Assembly (NCBI GenBank): GCA_036506495.1
Contig: DASXRQ010000095.1
Span: 1-14,650, forward strand
Direction of reading: 5' to 3'
From: DASXRC01 sp036506495
GTDB taxonomy: Bacteria; Actinomycetota; Actinomycetes; Mycobacteriales; Micromonosporaceae
Length of the DNA stretch: 14,650 nucleotides
Of this stretch, positions 1 through 7,100 are shown piece by piece. A program made the translations under genes and the position numbers. The notes under the pieces are model-generated. The model was given only the letters and a program-made list of their open reading frames with translations, was not told the DNA's origin and made no database searches. Each line of letters starts with the position of its first letter. Within the stretch, counting starts at the first letter, position 1.

Positions 1-1
1 G

Positions 2-538
2 ATCATGGAGTACATGGCGATGTCCCGCCCGATCGTCTCGTTCGACCTTCGGGAGGCGAGAGTGTCCGCGGGCGAGGCCGCCGTCTACGCGCCGGCCAAC
101 GACGAGTCGGAGTTCGCCAAGTTGATCGCCGTTCTGCTCGACGACCCACAGGAGCGGATCAGGATGGGCGAGATCGGCCGGGCCCGCGTGGCCGGTCCCC
201 TATCGTGGGACCACTCCCGTGCCGCTCTCCTAGCCGCATACGAGGCGGCCGTGGGCGACGACTCAGGCCGGCGCCGAGCGGCTGCTCGCGTCGCTGCCCC
301 ACGCGGCCCCATGAGCGGGCCGGAGCCGGGTCAGCGCCCGGTCGAGGGCGAGCACGGCCAGATAGCAGCCGGCGTCCACCGGGCTCACCACACGGCCCGT
401 CACCAGCGTGACGAGAGACCGCAGTCGCAGCCGACCCTCGGGCGCGGCGCGGCCGAGCTCGGCGAGCTGCCGGTTGCCGCGCCGCACCCGCATCCTCCGG
501 TTGAGGTGCGCCGAAACGGTCCTGGCCGGGCGGACTAG
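2..538 (+). CDS. Glycosyltransferase family 4 (group 1), C-terminal fragment
   Basis: This is the 3' end of a gene that enters from upstream; the reading frame is open from base 2. The first visible residues read I-M-E-Y-M-A-M-S-R-P-I-V-S-F-D, followed by SAGEAAVYA. This is the conserved donor-nucleotide-binding region of the second Rossmann domain of GT-B retaining glycosyltransferases, with its E...E pair. Family members normally end shortly after the helix seen here as LLAAYEAAVG (about base 255). The frame instead stays open to a TAG at 536-538, which adds about 90 Arg/Pro/His-rich residues lying antisense to the next gene. That tail is probably an artefact of codon bias or of a frameshift: another frame stops at 312-314. 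The likely role is transfer of a sugar onto a surface glycan or lipid carrier in the cytoplasm. The identity is secure; the true 3' end is not. Confidence 0.8.
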   Translation: MMEYMAMSRPIVSFDLREARVSAGEAAVYAPANDESEFAKLIAVLLDDPQERIRMGEIGRARVAGPLSWDHSRAALLAAYEAAVGDDSGRRRAAARVAAPRGPMSGPEPGQRPVEGEHGQIAAGVHRAHHTARHQRDERPQSQPTLGRGAAELGELPVAAPHPHPPVEVRRNGPGRAD

Positions 539-1135
539 CGACCGGGCCTCGGGCACGACGACACGCTCATCAGGGGTGAAGCTGGCATGGACCCAACCAT
601 CGTCGGAGATCACGTCCGGCATCGGGAAGACCCGCGTGTGCCCGTGTTCGGTGAGGACGTAGACGCCCACCCCGGACAACGCCCGCGACGGCGCGATGAG
701 GTGCTCGTGCACGCGGTGCACCCGACGCACCACCCTGCCGACGCCGTCGAGGTCGAGGCGTGGAGCGGGCGCGCACGCGAGAACGCCGGTCCGGGCGGCC
801 GCGGCGACCAGAGCGCGCACGGACTCGGCGGTCAGCTCCACATCCGCGTCGAGGTAGATCCGCGGAAACGTGCGGCAGGCCTCGTCACCGAGGCGCAACG
901 CCGGCACCTTGCCGGGCACCGGCGTCTCCACGACCCGTACGCCCACCTGCCTGGCGACGTCGGCCGTCCGGTCGGAGCAGGCGTTCGGCACCACGATGAC
1001 GTCGAACTCGCCCGGCTTCGTGCCGGCGAGCAACCGCCGCAGGTTGCCGTCGAGCACGGCCTCCTCGTTGTGGGCCGGCACGACGATGCTCACGATCGGC
1101 TGCCGCTCGCCGGTCGGACGTTCCGCCTCGCTCAC
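263..1135 (-). CDS. Glycosyltransferase family 2
   Basis: This 290-residue protein has a GT-A fold: an N-terminal nucleotide-sugar motif VVPAHNEE (residues 18-25), a DxD-type metal-binding motif LDADV (95-99), an acidic DDGW motif (178-181) that fits the catalytic-base region, and a basic RRMRVRRGNRQL segment (213-224) resembling the (Q/R)xxRW region. It ends in a W-G-S-D-A-S-S-R tail like those I recall from actinobacterial polysaccharide-cluster GT2 proteins, which supports the stop at 263. The start is GTG at 1133-1135, preceded at 8 nt by AAGAAGG. The enzyme probably transfers a sugar from a nucleotide donor at the inner membrane face. It is divergent from the DUF6492 gene across only 38 bp, so the two promoters must be compressed or overlapping. 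Its 3' end runs convergent with and into the upstream GT4 gene. Acceptor and donor sugars are unknown. Confidence 0.88.
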   Translation of the reverse strand: MSEAERPTGERQPIVSIVVPAHNEEAVLDGNLRRLLAGTKPGEFDVIVVPNACSDRTADVARQVGVRVVETPVPGKVPALRLGDEACRTFPRIYLDADVELTAESVRALVAAAARTGVLACAPAPRLDLDGVGRVVRRVHRVHEHLIAPSRALSGVGVYVLTEHGHTRVFPMPDVISDDGWVHASFTPDERVVVPEARSLVRPARTVSAHLNRRMRVRRGNRQLAELGRAAPEGRLRLRSLVTLVTGRVVSPVDAGCYLAVLALDRALTRLRPAHGAAWGSDASSRSAPA

Positions 1136-1173
1136 CGCGCCGCCCTTCTTTCGACGCCCGACAGGATAGCGCC

Positions 1174-2055
1174 ATGACCGACCTGGCCGTCATCACGCCG
1201 ACCTACCGGCCCGACGCGGACATGTTCGCCGACCTGCATTGCTCGGTGCTGCGGTTCACGCCGGCGGACACCGTCCACCACGTCGTCGTCCCGGCCCGCG
1301 ACCGCGGCCTCTTCGCGCGGTACGAGGGCCCTCGCTGCCGCGTGTGGACCAGCTCCGAACTGCTGCCGCCGCGTTACGTCGGCGTGCCACGCGCGAACCT
1401 GCACGTCAACCTGCGGCGCCCGTGGCCGCCGGTCCGCGGCTGGGTCATGCAGCAGGCCGTCAAGCTCGCCGCCGCCGGCCAGATGGCCGCGGACGTCGTG
1501 TTGCTCGCCGATTCCGACGTCGTGCTCGTCCGGCCGGTGCGGACGGACCGGTTCGCCGTCGCCGGAGGGCCGAGCCTCTATCGCGAGGCAACCGGGGTCA
1601 CCGCGGACATGCAACGGCACGTCATCTGGCACCGCGTCGCGCGCGATCTCCTGGGCCTTCCCCCGGCGCCGCCGCCGCCGCTGCCGGACTACGTGAGCCC
1701 GCTGAACTTCTGGCACCCACCCCTGGTGCGGGCGCTCCAGCGGCGGATCCAGGAGACGACCGGCCGCGACTGGCTGGACGCGTTCAACTCCCAGCTGCAC
1801 ATCTCGGAGTTCATCCTGTATGGCGTGTTCGTCGACGAGGTCCTCTCCGCTTCGCGGCCGAAGCCGCCCGCAGAGACGACGATCAGCCACAACAACTGGC
1901 AGCGCACACCTCTCGACCACGACGCGGCCATCGCGTTCGCCGAGCAGCTGGGCCCTGAGGCGATCGCCATGATGATCTCCGCTAAGTCGCACACGCCGCA
2001 CGACGTACGCAGGGCGGCAATCCGGCGCTGTGCCGAGATCGTGAGTTCGCGGTGA
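1174..2055 (+). CDS. DUF6492 family, glycosyltransferase-like protein
   Basis: This 293-residue soluble protein begins M-T-D-L-A-V-I-T-P-T-Y-R-P-D, a typical beta1 strand of a nucleotide-sugar-binding domain. At residues 109-120 it has VLLADSDVVLVR, a DxD-type motif (DSD, 113-115) like that of GT-A transferases. The W-V-M-Q-Q-A-V-K-L segment (90-98) and NSQLHISEFILYGVF (205-219) match my recollection of the DUF6492 family, whose members sit in actinobacterial polysaccharide clusters. The ATG at 1174 is preceded by AGGAT at a suitable distance. The gene overlaps the acyltransferase gene by 4 bp (GTGA), so the two are very likely translationally coupled and may act on the same glycan. Glycosyltransferase activity is inferred from motif and context; the DUF itself has no assigned reaction that I know of. 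Confidence 0.8.
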   Translation: MTDLAVITPTYRPDADMFADLHCSVLRFTPADTVHHVVVPARDRGLFARYEGPRCRVWTSSELLPPRYVGVPRANLHVNLRRPWPPVRGWVMQQAVKLAAAGQMAADVVLLADSDVVLVRPVRTDRFAVAGGPSLYREATGVTADMQRHVIWHRVARDLLGLPPAPPPPLPDYVSPLNFWHPPLVRALQRRIQETTGRDWLDAFNSQLHISEFILYGVFVDEVLSASRPKPPAETTISHNNWQRTPLDHDAAIAFAEQLGPEAIAMMISAKSHTPHDVRRAAIRRCAEIVSSR

Positions 2056-3275
2056 GCGCGGTGGCGGAGACGAACTCCGCACCCGACCCGGGCGCGACGG
2101 CGACCGCCCCAACGGTCGCGCCGCCGGAGCGGGCCCGCCTCGTGGGCCTCGACGGGATCCGCGGCCTGGCGGCGCTCTTCGTGATGGTGCACCACTGCTG
2201 GCTGCTGTCGTACCCCGGCTACCCCGCCAACACCGGGCCGGCCTGGACCGGCTGGCTGCTTTACGGACACCTCGCTGTGGTCGTGTTCATCGTCCTGTCC
2301 GGCTTCTCGCTGGCGGTCTCCCCGGCGCGGCACGACTGGCAACTCGGCGGGTTGGCAAGGTTCGCCCACCGCCGCGCGTGGCGGATCCTGCCGCCGTACT
2401 GGGCCGCCCTGGCGTACAGCCTCTTAGTGGCGTGGCTGGTCATCCCGCAGCCCGGCACACCCGAGCCGACGGCCAAGTCGGTCGGGATCTATGGCCTGCT
2501 CCTCCAGGACGTCTTCGGCGCGCCCAGCCCCAACGGGGCCTTCTGGTCGATCGCCATCGAGGCCCAGCTGTACCTGGCATTCCCGCTCCTGCTGCTCGTC
2601 GTTCGCCGGGCGGGTGCGACCGCGATGGTCGGCGCCGTAACCGCGGTCGTCGTGGCGGTCGGGCTGCTCGCGCCCGTCAGCTCCCTCGTCGGCCTGCTGA
2701 TGCGGCTGACCCCGCAGTTCGCCGCGCTGTTCGCGCTCGGGCTGGCCGCGGCGGGCGTGCTCCGCGCCGCCCAGCGGACCCGACGGCTGCCGTGGCATTG
2801 GCTAGCGCTGCTCACGGCGGTCCCGCCCCTGGCTCTGATCGTCGCCAAGGATTCGGTGTGGACGGTCCACCACTACTTCTGGGTCGACCTCGCGTTCGGC
2901 CCCGCCGTCGGCTGCCTGCTGGCGGCCGTGGCCACCGGCCGGCCGGTGCCGTTCGTGCGCTTCCTCGACACCCGGCCGATCCGCAGCCTGGGCTCGTTCT
3001 CGTACAGCCTCTACCTCACGCACGCCCCGCTCGTCGTGCTGATCCACGAGAGGGTCGTCGCCCCGCACATGGCCCGCGGCGTACCGGCCTTCCTGACGAC
3101 GCTGGCGTTGGCCGCCCCCGTGACGATCCTCGCGGCCCGGTCGTTCGCGGCCTTCTTCGAGTTGCCGTTCCAGCGGTACCGCAGGTGGACGCCGCTACGG
3201 GCGGCGATGCGAGCCCGGGTCGCCCGGCTGCGTACGGCCACGCGCTTGGCGGAGGCGTCCGTCGGCGAGCCGTGA
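2052..3275 (+). CDS. Acyltransferase 3 family membrane protein
   Basis: This is a 407-residue polytopic membrane protein of the AT3 (O-acyltransferase, PF01757-like) family. The hallmark LDGIRGLAALFVMVHH (residues 33-48) contains the R-X10-H motif (R37...H48). RRAWRILPPYW (107-117) contains the RxxR motif (R108, R111). FWSIAIEAQLYLAFPLLLL (164-182) and SYSLYLTHAPLVVL (317-330) are the other conserved segments. About ten hydrophobic helices are visible. Such proteins move acetyl or other acyl groups across the membrane onto sugars of surface or secreted glycans, or onto natural products. The GTG start at 2052 overlaps the DUF6492 stop (GTGA), which implies coupling. Residue 125 is encoded by TTA (2424-2426), the rare leucine codon; I saw no other in-frame TTA in the window. 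The 3' end overlaps the convergent PAP2 gene by 81 nt. The acyl donor and acceptor cannot be read from the sequence. Confidence 0.92.
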   Translation: MSAVAETNSAPDPGATATAPTVAPPERARLVGLDGIRGLAALFVMVHHCWLLSYPGYPANTGPAWTGWLLYGHLAVVVFIVLSGFSLAVSPARHDWQLGGLARFAHRRAWRILPPYWAALAYSLLVAWLVIPQPGTPEPTAKSVGIYGLLLQDVFGAPSPNGAFWSIAIEAQLYLAFPLLLLVVRRAGATAMVGAVTAVVVAVGLLAPVSSLVGLLMRLTPQFAALFALGLAAAGVLRAAQRTRRLPWHWLALLTAVPPLALIVAKDSVWTVHHYFWVDLAFGPAVGCLLAAVATGRPVPFVRFLDTRPIRSLGSFSYSLYLTHAPLVVLIHERVVAPHMARGVPAFLTTLALAAPVTILAARSFAAFFELPFQRYRRWTPLRAAMRARVARLRTATRLAEASVGEP

Positions 3276-4121
3276 CACGCGGGACGAGTGTCCGGGCGCC
3301 GCCGACGGCGTCAGGTCGAGGTGGCTCAGCACCGCCAGCAGGGTCAGGAGAACCGCGGCGCTACCGGCGAGGGCGATCGCGCGACCCGCGGTGTACGGCG
3401 AGCCGGCCACCATGCCGCAGACGGCGGCCAGGACCGCGACGGCGTACGCCATCGTCAGCACGACGCCCGCGACCCGGCCGGGCGTCGTCCGCGGCATGGC
3501 CGGTCGCACCGATCCGCGCCGGGCGATGACCGCGATCGCCAGGCACGTGTATCCGAGCACGATGAGGTCGCTGCCGAGGGCGTCGCTGGGCCGATGCCAG
3601 TTGGCCGAAACCGTCGCGACGCCGACGGCGGTGGCCCAGGGCGACCCGAACAGCAGCACCGGGATGCGCCACCGGTAGGGCACGACGAGGACCAGGGCGC
3701 ACAGGATGGCCATGGCGACCGCGGCGTGTCCGCTCGGAAAGCTCTGGTCCTCCCGCCGCCGGCCCGACTCCAGCAGCAGCGGGCGGAGCAGCGAACGCTG
3801 AATGACCTCCGTCGTGAGCACGGACGCGGCGATCACGCAGGTAGCCAGCCCGGCCAGCAACGGCCGGCGCCGCAGCGCCCCGATCGCGACGACGATGGCC
3901 GCCAGGCCGAACACGGAGAAGGCCGTGATCGTGCCCAACACCCGGACGGCCGGCGTGTCCCCGCCACCGCCCGCGCGCTCGGCGGCCCGTAGCACCAGGT
4001 CCTCGAAGCGTTGCCCGGGCCTGGTCTGGACGGCGAGGAGGTACACGGCGACCAGGAGCACCGCGCACCCGGCCGAGGCGGCGAGGGCCCGCCGTACGAC
4101 CAGAGACGATAGCGACGTCAC
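3195..4121 (-). CDS. PAP2-family membrane phosphatase
   Basis: This is a 308-residue membrane protein with about six to eight hydrophobic helices. Conserved elements are SFPSGHA (residues 127-133, catalytic H132) and ANWHRPSDALGSD (173-185, H176 and D180). The first motif (IQRSLLRP, 107-114) has Gln where the usual Lys sits, and the Arg that normally precedes the third motif is absent. The protein is therefore a divergent PAP2 member. Family members hydrolyse lipid phosphates such as undecaprenyl pyrophosphate or phosphatidic acid at the outer membrane face; carrier recycling would fit the glycan context. I chose the GTG at 4119-4121. The longer start, ATG 4191-4193, lies one base after the upstream gene's stop, has no room for a ribosome site, and would put a perfect 14-bp hairpin inside the coding region. 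From the GTG the protein starts M-T-S-L-S-S-L-V-V-R-R, a clean lead into the first helix. Confidence 0.85.
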   Translation of the reverse strand: MTSLSSLVVRRALAASAGCAVLLVAVYLLAVQTRPGQRFEDLVLRAAERAGGGGDTPAVRVLGTITAFSVFGLAAIVVAIGALRRRPLLAGLATCVIAASVLTTEVIQRSLLRPLLLESGRRREDQSFPSGHAAVAMAILCALVLVVPYRWRIPVLLFGSPWATAVGVATVSANWHRPSDALGSDLIVLGYTCLAIAVIARRGSVRPAMPRTTPGRVAGVVLTMAYAVAVLAAVCGMVAGSPYTAGRAIALAGSAAVLLTLLAVLSHLDLTPSAAPGHSSRVSRLADGRLRQARGRTQPGDPGSHRRP

Positions 4122-4153
4122 GTCGACCTGAATGCTGGCGACTGGCTGGCCGA

Positions 4154-4186
4154 GCCGGCGCCCGCGGAACGCCCGCGGGCGCCGGC
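4154..4186 (-). terminator. Perfect 14-bp GC-rich hairpin after the PQQ-dehydrogenase gene
   Basis: The arms at 4154-4167 and 4173-4186 are perfectly complementary over 14 bp with a 5-nt loop (AACGC on the + strand). On the minus strand the hairpin starts 8 nt after the TAG stop of the exported dehydrogenase gene. No U-tract follows, which is common for actinobacterial stem-loop terminators. It most likely ends the long minus-strand transcript and separates it from the PAP2 gene. It could also stabilise the mRNA 3' end. Confidence 0.7.
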
Positions 4187-4194
4187 CCGCCATC

Positions 4195-7100
4195 CTAGGC
4201 CGGCGGGTGGAACAGCACCCCGTTGCCAGTGCGAAGGTTCGGTTGGTTCAGCGAGTACTGGAGCGCGACGGTCCCCGCCGCATTCTCGATCCCGACCGTC
4301 GCCGAGCCACCCTGCTCCAGCGCTGTGGTGCCGATGTCCTGCCAGGCGACCGTCACGTCGCCGTTCTCGGACAGCACCACCTCGAACGAGACGCGTGCCG
4401 TGCTGTCCGCGTACAGCCGGACGTTGCGCCACTCCACGATGAACTTCCGGTTCGGCGCGGTGCCGATCAGCGACGTCCGCACGCTCGAGGACGCGTCGAC
4501 GAGGAGGTCGTCCCAGAACGGATAGACCGCGCCGTTGGCCTTGTTCGCCGCCGGCGGGGAAGGGATCGCACCGTGGTTCCAGGCCGAACTCGTCGGCTGC
4601 ACAAAGGTGAGCACGCCGTTGGTGTCGACCCACGCCGTGGTGTACGTCGTGCCGTAGAACCTGACGCCGAACGGCAGGGTCAGCTGCTGGTACGCGTCGT
4701 CACCGGTCAGTGTCAGCACGGTCTGGTCCGCCGGCGTCCAGGTCGTCGGGCCCGCCGTGCAGGTGTAGCCGAACGAGTCGGAGCACGGCGGCGCCGGCGT
4801 CAACGCGATGTTCGCGGTGACCGTGCTGCCACTGACGGCCGTCACCGTGGTGGAACCGGGCAGGAACCCGGTCTTTTGCGCGCTGACGGTGTGCGAGCCG
4901 GGTGGCACGTCCGGGAACGAGTACGTGCCGTTGGCGGCGGTCGTCGCCGTCAGCGAGGTGCCCGAGACGGTGACCGTCGCACCGGAGATCGCCGCACCAC
5001 CGGACGCGTTCGTCACCGTGCCCTGGACCACCGCGGGCGACGGCGGCGGGGGTGGCGGTGGCGGCGGAGGCGCACCCGGAGGCACGAACTGCACCTGGTC
5101 GCCGCTGCGGAGGTTCGGCTGGTTGTAGGAGTACGCCAGCGCGACGGTGCCGTCGCCGTTCTCTATGCCGACCGTCGCCTCGCCACCCTGCTCGATCGCG
5201 ACCGGGTCGATGCCCGCGTAGTTGAACGAGATGGTGCCATTCTCGTCGAAGATGGCCTCGAACGACACCCTGGTCGACGCGTTCGTGTAGAACCGGATGT
5301 TGCGCCACTCCACGATGAACCGCCGGTTCGGCGACGTTCCGGTCACGGCCGTGCGGACGCTCGAGGACGCGTCCACGACGAAGTCATCCCAGAACGGGTA
5401 CGCGGCCAGGTTCGCCGTGGCATTCGCCGCCGGCGACGGGATCGCGCCGTGGTTCCACGCCGACCCTTGCGGCGTTACGAACTGAATGACGCCATTCGTG
5501 TCCACCCACGCCGTCGAGTACGAGCCGCCGTACAGCTTCACCGGGAACGGCGTCGTGATTTGCTGGTAGTTGTCGTCGCCGGTCAGCGACAGCACGGTCT
5601 GGTCCGCCGGCACGAACGCGGCGGGCCCGTGCGAGCAGACGTAACCGAACGAGTCGGAGCACGACGATCCGGTCGCGGTGTAGGTCGCCGTGTACGTCGT
5701 CGCGGTCGTGGGCGCGGTGATGATGTGCGTCTGCGCCCCACCGTCCGACCAGCTCGTGAACGTGTACGTCCGGCCGCCGAGTGCCTGCGGCGAGGTCGCC
5801 GAGACCGAGTTCGTCGACCCTTGGATGACCGTGCGGCTGATCGGGGTCGCCGCGGTCGCCGAACCAACAGTCAGCTGAAGGCCGGTGGGGTTGGTGGTGA
5901 ACGTGAGGTTGACGGTCAGCGGGTCGAGGCGGCGGACCACGCTGTGTGTCAGCCCGTCCGCGTCGGTCGCCACCAACTCGAGCTCCAGATAGGACGGATA
6001 GTCGTGGTCCGGCGCCGTGAACGAGCCGCTGGCGACACCCGTCCAATCCTGCAGGAAGTGCGTATGGCAGGTGTTCACGTCCGAACAGTGCTGCAGGCGC
6101 AGATGCCACGCGAGTGCCGAGGCCGGAAGCGTGCCCTGTTGCGGATCCGTGGCGTGCCCGGAGAAGGTGATCGTGCTGCCGACCCGCCAGGTGGTGCCGG
6201 CGACCGGCGTGTCGATCGTCGCGGTCGGCGCCTGGTTTCCGGGCGAGATCGTCACGGTCGACGAGTTGGTCGCGCCGAGCGTGTCGGTGACCGTCAGCTT
6301 CGCGGTGAAGGTGCCGGCCGAGGTGTAGGTGAACGACGGCGTGGCCGCGGTCGAGTCGGTCGTCCCGTCGTTGGTGAAGTCCCAGGCGTAGGTCAGCTTG
6401 CCCTGGTCCGCTGGGTCCGGGTCGGTGGACTGCGTGCCGTCGAAGTTGACCGTCAGCGGCACCGGACCCTGCGTCGGGGTCGCGTTGATGACCGCGGTCG
6501 GCGGCTGGTTGCCCGGGAAGTAGCGGATCCGCCGGATCGTGCCGCCGAGGTCCACATAGTACAGTTCGTTACCCGGTCCGATCTCGAGGTCGACCGGGCT
6601 GGCGGAGCTCGACCCGAACGTGACCAGGTTGGCCGGATTCGGCGGGCCACCGGGTGTGGAGGGCAACGACGCCCAGATGCATCGGCGGGAGTAGTCGGCG
6701 AAGAACACGGCCCCGTTGTACGCGGCCGGGTACGGCCCACCGCTGGTCGGGTAGAACGCCACCCCGGTTGACGACGAGCTGCCCGTCGGGCACGCCTCGC
6801 CGGCGATCAGCTTGCTGGCGTGGTTCCACGTGACGAAGGGTGCCGTCACCGCGCCCGTGCCCTCGGCGTAGAGCGTTTCGCAGATGCTCAGGTTGGCGGC
6901 ATCGTAGCCATCCTGACGCGGGACGCCCTCGTAACACGGCCACCCGAAGTTGGTCACACTAGCGGTCGGGTTGGTGACCCGATCGACCTCCTCCCAGTCG
7001 TTCCAGCCGGTGTCGGAGATCCACGCTTCGTTCGTGCCGGGCCGCATCGTGAGCCGGAAGGGGTTGCGCAGCCCGTTCGCGACGACGCGCCGCGTGTTGA

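Noticed and set aside
5041..5070. Possible phase-variable tract in the proline codons
   Set aside because: Codons are mixed (CCG, CCC, CCA), the tract is in-frame triplets, and actinomycetes are not known for this type of switching.
4132..6771. 879-codon + strand open frame opposite the exported dehydrogenase
   Set aside because: Arg-rich, no recognisable motifs, fully antisense to the multidomain gene.
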